A stretch of DNA of 64,000 bases from Saccharospirillum salsuginis (GCF_014651855.1 NZ_BMXR01000012.1:86769-150768); one strand, 5' to 3'; shown: positions 8,950 to 18,600, numbered from the stretch's first letter. Numbers and translations: made by a program. Notes: generated from the letters alone by a model not told the origin.

Positions 8950-9522
8950 ATGCGATTCACACACTCACTGATCACCACCCTGCTCGGGGTAACCGTTCTG
9001 GCGACCGGGGCGACCGCCGCCGACAACGAGGTGGTGGTGATCCCGCTGACCTGGGGCGACCAGGTGTATTACCAAACACCCGAAACCGTACCCGAGATCC
9101 TGCCCTGCGAGCCCCCCAACCTGCCGGTCGCCGGTGGGGCAGACATGCCCATGGCGCAAGGGTTTTCCAACAACGAGATGGTGTTCAGCCAACAACTGAA
9201 AGACCCGCGCCTGATGCTGGTGGAAGACCCGACCGCGGACAACCCGTCCCGTGTCGTCACCGGCATCGACTTCAAACTGTACCTGCCCTGGACGGGCGAA
9301 TACTCCGAACTGCGGTTCTTCGGCCAGCTCGATCAGCAGGAAGCCGATGTCATCGTGGACTTAACCAACGCCATCAGCGCCTACCGCGAAAATGGCGGCC
9401 GCGACGCCGAAGCGACCTGCCAGTACCCGGAAAAACTGCAAGCCGACCGCGATGCGATTAATCTGGATAAGCGCATCTCCGAAGCCCTGCAGCAGGCCGA
9501 GAGCGAGTCCGAGGGAAACTAA
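8950..9522 (+). CDS. exported protein of unknown function, partner of the upstream metalloprotease
   Basis: A 190-residue protein with a Sec signal peptide (MRFTHSLITTLLGVTVLATG then ATAAD, cleavage near residue 24). The mature part has two cysteines (PCEPPN and ATCQYPE) and a charged, probably helical C-terminus. No domain is recognised. The ATG at 8950 is selected because AAGAGG lies 9 nt upstream; an upstream ATG at 8932 would place six polar residues before the signal. It follows the M64-like lipoprotein by 35 nt and is likely co-transcribed. It could be a protease inhibitor, substrate or chaperone, but nothing in the sequence decides this. Confidence 0.65.
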   Translation: MRFTHSLITTLLGVTVLATGATAADNEVVVIPLTWGDQVYYQTPETVPEILPCEPPNLPVAGGADMPMAQGFSNNEMVFSQQLKDPRLMLVEDPTADNPSRVVTGIDFKLYLPWTGEYSELRFFGQLDQQEADVIVDLTNAISAYRENGGRDAEATCQYPEKLQADRDAINLDKRISEALQQAESESEGN

Positions 9523-9568
9523 AACACGAAAGATAACACTGTCGCTCTCCCACCCAAGCGATTCAATT

Positions 9569-9600
9569 CGTAGGGCGGAAGAGCGACAGCGACATCCGCC
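9569..9600 (+). repeat. copy of the GTAGGGCAGAAGAGC intergenic repeat family
   Basis: A single 32-bp copy reading GTAGGGCGGAAGAGCGACAG and then CGACATCCGCC. It is related to six copies at 51642-51818 and 59172-59330. It lies between converging genes and could fold into a short imperfect hairpin. Confidence 0.7.
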
Positions 9601-9636
9601 GACACCAACCCCGCCCGGAACCCAAACCCCTCTCAC

Positions 9637-10905
9637 TCACCCAACCAAAACCCGCCCAAAAAACCACCCCAACCCCACCAAAACCAACCCAACGGACGCC
9701 ACACTCACCCCAACCGAATACCCCGCCCACCGAGCACACCACCGCAACACCGGATACACCAACACCACCACCGCCAACTGCCCCGCTTCAACTCCCACAT
9801 TAAACCAGGCCAAAGACGCAATACGATTGGACTCGGCCAAACCCGCCTCACGCAACACAGCGGCAAACCCCAACCCATGGATCAACCCGAACCCGAAGGT
9901 GAGCCACCACCGGCGCCACACCAAAGCCCCACTATCCACCGGCACCCGGGGCATTCGCCGCCAACCCGCGCCACCGGCATCGACATGCAACCGAACCAGG
10001 TTCAACGCCCCCACCCAGGCCACCGACAGCGCAATCAAACTCTCGGTGATCACCGCCGGCAGATTGATCACCCCCAACACCGCCAGACTGAGCGTGATGG
10101 AATGCGCCACGGTAAACGCGGTGACCCAGATCGCCGCCGTGCGCAACCGTTGCGCCAACAACAGCAAACCGGCCAGGAACAACAAATGGTCGTACCCGCC
10201 GAGGATGTGCTCCACCCCGAGCCGGAAAAACGACCGGTGCCCGCTCGCCGCCACGGCTTCGGGCTCGGGCTTCTCCGCCAGTGACACTAGCTCGACGCCT
10301 TGCTCCCGCCGCACCTGTTCTACTGGTATGGTCAGTTCCCGGCGCTTGGAATGCAGCATGACCTGCCGGCCGAGGTTCCCGATGTAAACCCGGACCAGAT
10401 TGCGGTGCGCCCGGTCAAAGCTCACAAAGAGTTGATAGGTCAGATGCAGGCGGGTTAACGGGCGCGGGCACTGGAAGCGCAGCCGATATTCGTAGGAGTC
10501 GATTTCAGCCAGCGTCTCGGCGCGGACAGCCGTTAGATCGCACTCATCCGCCGCATTTCGTAATTGAAACCCCTGCCGCACCGGGGTTTGGTAATGGCTG
10601 GCGGCACGCGGATTATCCGGCTGCTCTCCGCCTTCGATTCGCCACAGATCCGCCGTCGGCACGGTGTACACCAGTTCGACCCGCTCTGCGCCGATATACA
10701 GATCGGTGACGGTGACTCCGCTCGGGTGGGCCCACGCCGACGACATCCCCACCAACAGGAGAACGAGCCAGAATCGAATCAGGTACGAGGAAAGCAACAG
10801 CACACACAGCCCCTGAACCGGACGGGTTTCAAGTCGATTCAACGAGCCTAACACAGGATAAAGTGGGGGTGGCACAGGCAGGAAGGCTGAGCGCGGTATG
10901 GGCAT
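9637..10905 (-). CDS. HupE/UreJ-family membrane protein
   Basis: A 422-residue protein. Residues ~40-60 form a signal-like hydrophobic segment (IRFWLVLLLVGMSSAWA) followed by a ~150-residue periplasmic domain. The C-terminal half has about seven membrane helices and the HupE/UreJ pattern FRLGVEHILGGYDHLLFLAG and later FGFGLIHGLGFA. Conserved histidines in these helices suggest metal (nickel or cobalt) passage in characterised HupE and UreJ proteins. No hydrogenase or urease genes are nearby, so the metal link is only by family. The first ~35 residues before the hydrophobic segment are unusual, and the true start may lie further downstream. Confidence 0.8.
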   Translation of the reverse strand: MPIPRSAFLPVPPPLYPVLGSLNRLETRPVQGLCVLLLSSYLIRFWLVLLLVGMSSAWAHPSGVTVTDLYIGAERVELVYTVPTADLWRIEGGEQPDNPRAASHYQTPVRQGFQLRNAADECDLTAVRAETLAEIDSYEYRLRFQCPRPLTRLHLTYQLFVSFDRAHRNLVRVYIGNLGRQVMLHSKRRELTIPVEQVRREQGVELVSLAEKPEPEAVAASGHRSFFRLGVEHILGGYDHLLFLAGLLLLAQRLRTAAIWVTAFTVAHSITLSLAVLGVINLPAVITESLIALSVAWVGALNLVRLHVDAGGAGWRRMPRVPVDSGALVWRRWWLTFGFGLIHGLGFAAVLREAGLAESNRIASLAWFNVGVEAGQLAVVVLVYPVLRWCARWAGYSVGVSVASVGLVLVGLGWFFGRVLVG

Positions 10906-11059
10906 TTACGCGAGTTCCATCACAAAAACCCAGATTCGTCACCGGATAATATTGGCTCACTCTATCCGGCCGGATACCATCCCCGGCTATTTGATTTAAT
11001 TCGAACACTTCCAAGCAGATAGCCGTCGCAAGGAATTTCACAGCAAGGAACAAGGACGC

Positions 11060-14000
11060 ATGAGCGATTTTGACGCCCCTTGGGGTGGGGATAATGATGT
11101 CCTCCCGTCGGATTCATGGAGCCGGTCATTCCCCTCACATCCCATCCATTCAAGTGACTCGACCGAGGAACCAACGGCCCACACTCGTGGGGATCGTGAA
11201 GCGGTCGCCGGCTTGGCGGCGGACATCCGCAACCGGTTGGATCCACACTGGTCCACGTGGACCCTGCTGAGCGAAGACGAAGCCCGCTATCTTGCGGCCA
11301 ACGAACACCGCCGCTTTTTCACCCGGAATCGACGCGGCGAATGGCAAGAAACCCGCGGCCGGGTCGTCGGCTCGACCGACCCTTGGGTCTGTCTGGAACG
11401 GGTATCAACCGATTCATCCCGCAAAGTCCGTTCCAGTGGCGGGACCGCCACCGCTCGCTCGACGGCCGAGGAAGCCGGGCGCGATGCCATGACGCCCGAA
11501 GAAGCCGAAGCGGTTCGTCAGTATCAGGAACAGCGCGAAGGCACCCGCACCGACCACACTCTGCGTCTGGAATACTTGGACGACCAAGGCGAACCGGTTC
11601 CGGACATCCGCTACACCGTCTCCCTGAACGGTACCGACTACACCGGCCGCCTGAACGACAACGGCCGGGCCACACTGTCCAATTTGCCCGCCGGTGAGGC
11701 CTCGATCGTCTACGAGGCCGACCAGAGCCGACTGCCCGAACTTCGTCAGGAACTCAAATCACTGCTCGACAACATCATCGATGAGCGCTCCGACCGCAAG
11801 GACATGATGAATGACCTGCTGGCGGAGAGCGGCTATGTCGAACAGGGGCTGATTCTCACCGGCGCCTTCATGGTCTCCTTCTGGGACAGCGCCAAGGAAC
11901 TGGCCTCGGACACGGCTGATCTCGTTACCGGCGCCGCCGACGGCCTGACCGCCGCCAGTGCCGCCCTCTATGAAAAACTGGCGGACGGTTATTCCCTCGA
12001 CGAACTGGAAGACGACTTCGCCTACGTCGTGAGCGAAGCCGGCCACGCCTGGGACCAGGCAGAAAAAGCCTACACCGTGCTCAAATGGCTGGCGACCGAC
12101 GACGAGACCTGGTCGATGCTGGTCGACTTTCCGAAACGCTTTTTCGACTCGATGAGTACCGTCGAGAAAGTCGAAGCCCTGGGCGCATTGGCCTTCGACA
12201 TCCTGTTCGCCATTGCCCTGGCCGTCGCCACGGCCCTGACCGCCGGAGCAGCGGCCGCCGTGGCCGGCTCCGCCGCCGCCATCAAATACTCCCGTTACTT
12301 CACCGAGACCATCGGAACGTTGCGCAGCATTTACCGGATGCTGCCTACCGGCCTGATCGAAAAACGCTACAAACAGGTCCGGGTGCGCCGTAGTGAACAG
12401 GACCACACCGGCCGATCCGACGAGCCACAGGAAAACCTGAACCAAACCTCCGAAGACACCACGAACAGCGACAGCAAAACCGAGAACGACCAAACGACAC
12501 AATGCGAAGCCCGCAGCACCTGCCGGAACGACCCGATCAATATGCTCACCGGCGAAGAGCTGTTCTCCCACGTGGACTTCGAACTGGGCGGCCCCCTGCC
12601 CCTGGTCTGGAAACGGCTTTACCGCAGCACCGCCAGCGGTCGACGCAGTGATCTCGGCCATGGCTGGAGCCACCCGTTCGACCAGAGCATGGCCCTGAAA
12701 GACGGTCAATTGGTGCACCGGGACGCCGAAGGCGCCTACATTACCTTCCCCTTGCCCGAGGACGGGAAACGGGTGCGCAACCAATGGGGCACGGTCCTCA
12801 GCCGGTACGGCGATTACATCAGCCTGCGCCAGGACGGTGTCGTTCTGAATTTCGAACCCGATCCGCATCAACCGGACCAATGGCGTCTCAGCCATTTGAG
12901 CACCACTGACCGCAAACACCGGTGGGAACTGCGCTACACCGATACCCACCCCGGCCAGGGCGTACTGACCCAGGCCACCGCCAGTTGGGGCGCGCTGCTG
13001 CGTTTCGAGCATGGGAAACACGGTTGGCACCGCATCACCGGCCGAGCGTCGCCGCATCTACCGGTCACCACCCTGGCTCACTACCGCATCGACCGCCACG
13101 GCGACCTGATCGCCGCACGCGACCAAAGCGGCCAACAGGAACAGTACCGGTACGCGCACCACCTGTTCCAACTGCGCCAAACCGCCACCGGCCTGCATTT
13201 CGGCTTCGAATGGGATGCCACCACACCCGATGCCCGCTGCACCCGCCAATACGAGGAAGGCGGCCACTACGACTACCGCTTCCAGTGGACCCCGGAGAAC
13301 CGCACAAGCACCGCGACCGACGGTCGCGGTTTTGAAGAAACGTTTGTCTTCGACGCCGAAGGCAACCTGATCGAACAGACCCGCCCGGACGGCACCGTCG
13401 AACGCTGGGAATTCGACAGCCACAGCCGCCTGCGCGCCCACACCGACCCGCTCGGCAACACCACCCGCTTCGACTACGACCGGCGCGACCGCTTGGTTAA
13501 ACGCACCGACGCCCTCGGCCATACCGTGCGTCTGCATTACTGGAACGACAGCCCGCAACCGAGCCAGATCATCGACCCGCTCGGTCAGCGCACCCACTAC
13601 GACTACACCCCGGACGGCCAGCTCACCGCCGTACGCCACCCGGACGGCACCGAAGAACGCTGGACCCACCACGGCGACCGCCTGATCGGCCATCAGGACC
13701 GGCAGGGCCGCCAGCACCGTTACCACTGGCACGACACCCTCGGCACCCTGAGCCGCTACGAGTGCCTCACCGAACGCGACGACGAACCCGGCACCCTGAC
13801 CACCCTGGCCGACATCACCTTCGAGTACGACGACCAGGGCCGCCTGCACACTCAGACCGACCAGCACGGCCGCCAACAGCATTTTCAGTACGACGACCAC
13901 GGCCGCCTGATCACCCAACTGGATGAGCATAACCGCGCCTGGCGCTTCGACTACGACCGCGCCGGTCGCCTCGTTCGCCAGACCGACCCGAGCGGCCGCA

Positions 14001-16186
14001 CCACCGAGCTGCGCTACGGCGTCTTTGCCCAGCCTGAGGCCCGGGTGCTGCCGAACGGCACCGAGATCCGCTACGAATACGACGCCGAACGCAACCTCAC
14101 CGCCGTCATCAACGGCAACGGCCAGGCGCACCGCTTCGACTACGACGGCTGCGAGCGGTTGATAAAAGAGGTTGGCGTCGACGGCCGAACCACCGAGTAC
14201 GCCTACAACGACGCCGGTCACCTGACCGACCTGCACGAAGGCCCGATCCACGCCACCTTCGATCGCAACGCCCTCGGCCAACTGATCCGCGAGCAATACC
14301 AGCACGCCGAGCGTGCCGAGGCCAACACCTGGGCTGAATACCAATACGATGAACTGGGCCGTCTAACCAAGGCCCGCAACGAACACGCCGAACAGAACCT
14401 GACCTACGACGCCGCCGGCCGATTGCAGGAAGACGAGATCGAACAGATCTTCCCGGGCTGGATGAACCAGGCCCGCCCCTACCGGCACTGGCAGCACTAC
14501 CACTACAACGAGAGGGGCCAACTGCACAGCGTCGCCCACAGCGCCCTCGTTGCCCGACCGCCGAACCAGAAATGGCCGTCGCTGCACCACGATTTCCGCC
14601 AGCCCGGCTGGCGACAGCATTACGACTGGCACACGGACGGCACCCTCAAGCGCATTGGCGTCAACCTCCCCGGCGACCCCGCCTATGCGGACACCCCGAT
14701 CCTGGAACAACGCTTCAACGACTTGGGCCTGCTCACCGAGCGCCGTGAAGGCGCCCACACCAGCCATTGGGAATACGACCCCGAGCAGCGCCTGCAACGC
14801 TACCGTCGCCTCGCCCAAAACGACCCGGACCGCCCGGTGCAAGAACGCGCCTACGGCTACGACGAGGCCGGCCGCATCAACCGCATCCACGATAAACGCC
14901 ACGGCGAGCGCCGCTACCACTACGACGCCCTGGACCAACTGACCCGAACCGACATCCGCCACCCGGACCAGGACAAGGCACACACCCAACTCCACAACGT
15001 CGACGCCGCCGGCAACCAACTCCCGGACGGCCTCGACCGCCTGCTCGACAACCGCCTGCCGTTCCACGGCGACCGCCACTTCGACTACGACGAACACGGC
15101 AACCTCGTCCACATCCGGCGCGGCACGGGCCAGAAGCTGGAACAACGGCTCAGCTACAACGCCAAACACCAGCTCATCCGCATCGAGGACTACAAGGACG
15201 GCGAACTGCAACAACGCCTAACCTTCCGCTACGACGCCCTCGGACGCCGGATCGACAAGGCCGTTCAGGGCTGGGTGACCCCAGACACTAAGCAAGATAA
15301 GAACGCCGACGAGGCCGAGTTCAAGCTGCGCTACCGCGAAGCCTACGTCTGGCAGGGCCACACCCTCATCCAGGTGCGCCACATCGGCACCAACTTCATG
15401 CCGAAGAACAACCGGGTGTACTTCTACGAGCCCGGGACCCATGTGCCGGTGGCGTTGTGGGACCAGAAGCTCGGGTTGCATCAGATCGATACTGATCATA
15501 CCGGGACGCCGAAGGCGATGTACTGCCATGAAACCGGTGAGGAGGTGTGGTGTACCGATCACCACACTTACGGCGAGACCCGCGATTCTGAAGCTGCCAT
15601 GATCCATCCAGTGACGGGGTATTCGTTTGAGCCGGGCCTGAGGCAACAGGGGCAGTACGAAGACATCGAGACAGGGTTGTATCAGAACTGCTACCGATTT
15701 TATGATCCAGGTTCTGGAAGGTATGTAAGCCAAGACCCGATCGGACTCATGGGTGGGCTAAATGTCTATCAGTATTGCCCAAACCCGGTGAACTATGTCG
15801 ATCCATTAGGGTTGAGCACCAAAGAATGTGACAAGGATGAAGCAGCTAGGTCCGGAATTCCAAATATCTCAGACATTGGCAAAAGGATTTCAAACAAGCA
15901 GCTTCGGCACATTAAAGATAGACAAGAGTGGATAAATAGAGGTCAAGGCGGGTATTTGAATAGCATGGAAGATGCACAGTCAGTACTTACCGCTGCCCAT
16001 AATGGAGAGGCGGAGTTCTTAGGCTCCAATGCGCAGGGATTCCCCGTGATTCGATACAATGACATTACTGGCTACAATAATAATCCGGGGGCTGGTTATA
16101 GTGATCAACCCACTAATGTTTTTGTAATCAAGGGAACAGCAAAGCCTAGCATTGTTCCTACCAACCCAAACTGGAGTCCTAATTAA
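11060..16186 (+). CDS. Rhs-repeat polymorphic toxin, probable type VI secretion effector
   Basis: A 1708-residue Rhs protein. Residues 1-~480 form an N-terminal region with a carboxypeptidase-regulatory-like beta domain (~185-225, LEYLDDQGEPVPDI...LPAGE) and a hydrophobic helical segment (~377-408). The DUF6531 entry motif follows (CRNDPINMLTGEELFSHVDF, ~488). Many YD repeats then build the Rhs cocoon, which ends with the core motif DPIGLMGGLNVYQY...DPLGL near 1582. The last ~126 residues are the toxin tip. It contains HIKDR, GQGGYLNS, TGYNNNPGAGY, TNVFVIKG and SIVPTNPNW, a set I associate tentatively with the Ntox35-type predicted RNases of BECR fold. The DNA turns AT-rich at the tip, indicating tip exchange. 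No vgrG or T6SS core genes are in the window. Confidence 0.93.
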   Translation: MSDFDAPWGGDNDVLPSDSWSRSFPSHPIHSSDSTEEPTAHTRGDREAVAGLAADIRNRLDPHWSTWTLLSEDEARYLAANEHRRFFTRNRRGEWQETRGRVVGSTDPWVCLERVSTDSSRKVRSSGGTATARSTAEEAGRDAMTPEEAEAVRQYQEQREGTRTDHTLRLEYLDDQGEPVPDIRYTVSLNGTDYTGRLNDNGRATLSNLPAGEASIVYEADQSRLPELRQELKSLLDNIIDERSDRKDMMNDLLAESGYVEQGLILTGAFMVSFWDSAKELASDTADLVTGAADGLTAASAALYEKLADGYSLDELEDDFAYVVSEAGHAWDQAEKAYTVLKWLATDDETWSMLVDFPKRFFDSMSTVEKVEALGALAFDILFAIALAVATALTAGAAAAVAGSAAAIKYSRYFTETIGTLRSIYRMLPTGLIEKRYKQVRVRRSEQDHTGRSDEPQENLNQTSEDTTNSDSKTENDQTTQCEARSTCRNDPINMLTGEELFSHVDFELGGPLPLVWKRLYRSTASGRRSDLGHGWSHPFDQSMALKDGQLVHRDAEGAYITFPLPEDGKRVRNQWGTVLSRYGDYISLRQDGVVLNFEPDPHQPDQWRLSHLSTTDRKHRWELRYTDTHPGQGVLTQATASWGALLRFEHGKHGWHRITGRASPHLPVTTLAHYRIDRHGDLIAARDQSGQQEQYRYAHHLFQLRQTATGLHFGFEWDATTPDARCTRQYEEGGHYDYRFQWTPENRTSTATDGRGFEETFVFDAEGNLIEQTRPDGTVERWEFDSHSRLRAHTDPLGNTTRFDYDRRDRLVKRTDALGHTVRLHYWNDSPQPSQIIDPLGQRTHYDYTPDGQLTAVRHPDGTEERWTHHGDRLIGHQDRQGRQHRYHWHDTLGTLSRYECLTERDDEPGTLTTLADITFEYDDQGRLHTQTDQHGRQQHFQYDDHGRLITQLDEHNRAWRFDYDRAGRLVRQTDPSGRTTELRYGVFAQPEARVLPNGTEIRYEYDAERNLTAVINGNGQAHRFDYDGCERLIKEVGVDGRTTEYAYNDAGHLTDLHEGPIHATFDRNALGQLIREQYQHAERAEANTWAEYQYDELGRLTKARNEHAEQNLTYDAAGRLQEDEIEQIFPGWMNQARPYRHWQHYHYNERGQLHSVAHSALVARPPNQKWPSLHHDFRQPGWRQHYDWHTDGTLKRIGVNLPGDPAYADTPILEQRFNDLGLLTERREGAHTSHWEYDPEQRLQRYRRLAQNDPDRPVQERAYGYDEAGRINRIHDKRHGERRYHYDALDQLTRTDIRHPDQDKAHTQLHNVDAAGNQLPDGLDRLLDNRLPFHGDRHFDYDEHGNLVHIRRGTGQKLEQRLSYNAKHQLIRIEDYKDGELQQRLTFRYDALGRRIDKAVQGWVTPDTKQDKNADEAEFKLRYREAYVWQGHTLIQVRHIGTNFMPKNNRVYFYEPGTHVPVALWDQKLGLHQIDTDHTGTPKAMYCHETGEEVWCTDHHTYGETRDSEAAMIHPVTGYSFEPGLRQQGQYEDIETGLYQNCYRFYDPGSGRYVSQDPIGLMGGLNVYQYCPNPVNYVDPLGLSTKECDKDEAARSGIPNISDIGKRISNKQLRHIKDRQEWINRGQGGYLNSMEDAQSVLTAAHNGEAEFLGSNAQGFPVIRYNDITGYNNNPGAGYSDQPTNVFVIKGTAKPSIVPTNPNWSPN

Positions 16187-16187
16187 A

Positions 16188-16517
16188 ATGCCAACAGTAC
16201 AAGACTGGCTTTGGATTGAGGTCATGTTTATTCAAGCATTGCTTGGATCTATTTCTTCCAATGTCCGTAGAGTTGTAATCTCTTTTAATCAGGAAGAGTG
16301 GGTTCTTGTCGCAACCTTAGAACGCATGAACGAAGAAGACAAGGAAGAAATGGAAGATGCAGTTGATGAGTTTTCAATATTGCTTGAAGACATTAAAGAG
16401 CATATTACGGAAATTGCTTACACTAAAGCAAAGGCAAAGATCATAGTATCAAAGGATAAACCAACACCAATCAACAATGAAAACATGAGAATAGTTTTTC
16501 AGCGGAAAGAGGTGTAA
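16188..16517 (+). CDS. probable immunity protein for the Rhs toxin tip
   Basis: A 109-residue acidic protein starting 1 nt after the Rhs stop codon, which is the usual place for a cognate immunity gene. It begins MPTVQDWLWIEVMFIQALLG and continues with SISSNVRRVVISF. The centre is strongly acidic (ERMNEEDKEEMEDAVDEFSI) and the C-terminus is beta-rich. It has no signal peptide, as expected for a cytoplasmic inhibitor. Its low GC content matches the Rhs tip rather than the Rhs core. The family is not named here. The assignment comes mainly from position and from composition shared with the tip. Confidence 0.7.
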   Translation: MPTVQDWLWIEVMFIQALLGSISSNVRRVVISFNQEEWVLVATLERMNEEDKEEMEDAVDEFSILLEDIKEHITEIAYTKAKAKIIVSKDKPTPINNENMRIVFQRKEV

Positions 16518-16681
16518 TTTACGAACGATCAATCGATACCGATCATGCTGGGATCATCCTTTCGGCTGTAGTGATGTTGATCTAAAGTGTTCTAATCGTG
16601 AGTGATGGAGTGGACGCCCTGGCCAAACGGCTTCAATGCGCCAAACTGGTTTTGCCAACTCAGTTAATGAAGGGCATCCAC

Positions 16682-17475
16682 ATGAAACAAGATAGACTCA
16701 TAGCCATTGATCTGGCAAAAAATGTGTTTCAACTGTGTGTAATAGATGGCAACAACCGCGTGCTAGAAAACAAGGCCGTCAGGCGTTACAAACTGATCAC
16801 CACGATGGCTCGGCGCAAGCCCTGCATCGAATTCGCCAGCGCATTGTTCGGCAGAGAACGGCTCTGGTTAATCAGACTCGTGGTATATTAAGTGAATACG
16901 GCTTCGTGTCGGTACCAGGCCCCAAAGCGTTCAAAACATTGATGGGCGAGGTCACCAGCCCGGAATGCAGTGGGCTTACTCCGTTGACAAAGGAGCAGCT
17001 CTGCCAGGCGAAAAAAGACTTCGATCACCTGACGATGCGTCTTGATCAGTTGAATAAACAGTTGCGGGAAATTGCGTTGAACAGCCCTTTGTGCCGGCTT
17101 CTGTTGACTATACCGGGCATCGGTTATCTCACCGCCACCGCTACGATCAATGCTATCGGTCGTGGCGAGCAATTCGATCATGCCCGTGAGGTCGCGGTCT
17201 GGTTGGGGGTAACCCCACGGCAATATGCCAGTGGTGAGAAAGGCCACATGAGTGGCATCACCAAGCGTGGGGATCGATACCTAAGGGCCTTGTATATCCA
17301 TGGTGCCAGAGCGGTCCTGCGGGTGTGTAAGAGACCTGATGATCCTGTTCTAAATTGGGCTCGACGTCTTGTGGCCCGGCGTGGCAAGCATAAAGCAATT
17401 GTTGCATTGGCCAGTCGGATGGCCCGGTTAGCCTGGACGCTCATCCAAAAACAGGAGGTCTACCGAGCGGCCTGA
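16682..17475 (+). pseudogene. IS110/IS1111-family transposase, internally deleted and frameshifted
   Basis: The N-terminus (MKQDRLIAIDLAKNVFQLCV) is the start of the RuvC-like DEDD domain, with catalytic Asp9. After about 40 residues (ARRKPC) the reading jumps, in another frame, to IRQRIVRQRTALVNQTRGIL. The rest of the Transposase_20 domain follows (LLTIPGIGYLTATATI, VAVWLGVTPRQYASGEKG). About 80-100 codons that hold the other DEDD residues are missing, so the protein cannot be active. The C-terminal frame is intact to 17475. Element ends and target were not resolved; IS1111-type elements have subterminal rather than terminal repeats. Confidence 0.85.
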
Positions 17476-17851
17476 CGGCATGGCTTAATCAAGAGTAACC
17501 CTGCCAGAGTCCGTCGAATCGATGATGAATTAGCGGTTAATCCGCCTTGGCATCAGTCTGATTTGGACATGGTTTCAGTATACCGAGTGGTTGTTTTAGA
17601 CAGCCAAGTGCGGACCTTCAACAGGGCCCGGGAGTGAAACTAAAACAGCTCCCAACCAGTAGGCCGGATATATGTCAGCACGACTGCTCTATCATTGAAT
17701 AGCACGTGGTTATGACAGTAACAATGAAGAGGCATCGAGCCAGATGAAAATCTGGCTTAACGGACCACTGCGGCTTCACAGGTATCATGCGTCCATATAT
17801 GTCCAGATAGGCTCAGTGGGTAGGGGGAGTTAAACACTCCTCCTTACCCGA
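17476..17851. other. gene-free stretch, probably the 3' flank of the IS110 remnant
   Basis: No convincing open reading frame is present on either strand. An imperfect hairpin at 17818-17849 (GGGTAGGGGGAG, loop TTAAACA, then CTCCTCCTTACCC) lies just past the 3' end of the leftward DUF6678-like gene. It may end that transcript, although no T-tract follows. Confidence 0.5.
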
Positions 17852-18241
17852 TTACAAGAATTCTGGGATGGTTCCTGCTTCAAAATAGCCCCACACCCTA
17901 AAATTATTTCCTTCCATTGAGTAAGGCACTTGAGATTTCAAGATGGCCTCGTGCACAATTTCAGTATTGTCTATTTCGAAATCCGCAACCAGCCTTCCTC
18001 TTCTGACCTTCCTTATCGGACTGATATCAACCCATTCAAGGCGCGAAGGACTATATTCACTAAACGTCCAATCAAAGAGCGAAAAACCTGAACTCTCTTC
18101 ATCATAAATATCTTTTACTCGAACATAGGGTTCGTCTTTTCCCAAATCCATGAGTGAGTTCGCAAGCTTCTCCCATTTAGTGTTGTTCATTACCGATACC
18201 AAATTTCGTTCTTCGATGACTTTTTTTAGCCTTTCAATCAT
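17852..18241 (-). CDS. DUF6678-like protein, candidate orphan immunity protein
   Basis: A 129-residue (or 112-residue) soluble protein. The segment MNNTKWEKLANSLMDLG is the typical beginning of DUF6678 proteins, so the internal ATG at 18190 may be the real start; neither start has a strong RBS. The rest is beta-rich with many acidic and aromatic residues (FSLFDWTFSEYSPSRLEWVD). It lies 1.3 kb downstream of the Rhs toxin/immunity pair, on the other strand, among insertion-sequence debris. That is a common place for orphan immunity genes left by earlier toxin tips. The immunity role is inference. Its AT-rich composition matches the Rhs tip and not the flanking chromosome. Confidence 0.55.
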   Translation of the reverse strand: MIERLKKVIEERNLVSVMNNTKWEKLANSLMDLGKDEPYVRVKDIYDEESSGFSLFDWTFSEYSPSRLEWVDISPIRKVRRGRLVADFEIDNTEIVHEAILKSQVPYSMEGNNFRVWGYFEAGTIPEFL

Positions 18242-18301
18242 ATTTGAATCTTGTAGCGCGAAAACTCAGCCTCTGCTTTTAGCGGTCGGCTGAAGTGCAT
18301 T

Positions 18302-18475
18302 GTGTACGCCCAGCATGGGCATGAACTAATGGAGTGAAGGTCCCCTGTGGGAAGATCACCGTCGAAAACCATGTTGTGATTAGACAATAACCACTAGCGA
18401 ATGGCAAGGGCTCCACCGCGAGGTGTGGTCTCAGTGAAACTGATGAAACTGAGACACCCACAAATGCACTTGACC
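18302..18475 (+). mobile_element. 5' fragment of a group II intron (domain I), no ORF or 3' end
   Basis: The sequence starts GTGTACGCCCAGCATGGGCA and continues with TGAACTAATGGAGTGAAGGT, CACTAGCGAATGGCAAGG and CACCGCGAGGTGTGG. This is the order of conserved elements at the 5' end and in domain I of bacterial group II introns: a GTGYG-like 5' end, a GCCC-GGGC hairpin, and the GCGA and CAAGG and GCGAGG strings. No intron-encoded reverse transcriptase, no domain V and no 3' end follow, so this is a decayed remnant. Confidence 0.5.
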
Positions 18476-18537
18476 TGAAAAGTAGTAACCAGTAGTTTAC
18501 ACAGTATCTTATGGAAAAGCTGTCAGAGCGAGACACT

Positions 18538-18600
18538 ATGCCACGATCAAGGAAAACACAGATTGCGATTGAGGCGACACCCTACTACCACTGTACTTCC
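18538..18600 (+). pseudogene. REP-associated tyrosine transposase (RAYT), first 21 codons only
   Basis: The ATG at 18538 begins MPRSRKTQIAIEATPYYHCT followed by Ser. This is the conserved N-terminus of IS200/IS605-like RAYT (Y1-type) transposases, in which the HCxS motif is followed by a long catalytic domain. The reading frame runs straight into the left inverted repeat of the IS4-family element and stops within it. The sequence beyond the right end of the IS does not resume the RAYT, so the remainder was deleted. Confidence 0.75.

Noticed and set aside
9392..10387. 331-codon plus-strand frame across the HupE-like gene
   Set aside because: It is a Thr/Pro/Arg-rich shadow of the antisense HupE/UreJ gene.
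11759..15733. Several long antisense frames across the Rhs gene
   Set aside because: They arise from the repeated YD codons and GC bias. Their translations are Val/Gly/Ala-rich without motifs.
17818..17849. Possible integron attC site (GTTAAAC within a hairpin)
   Set aside because: The single palindromic core matches by chance. There is no paired R and L box and no integrase or cassette array.
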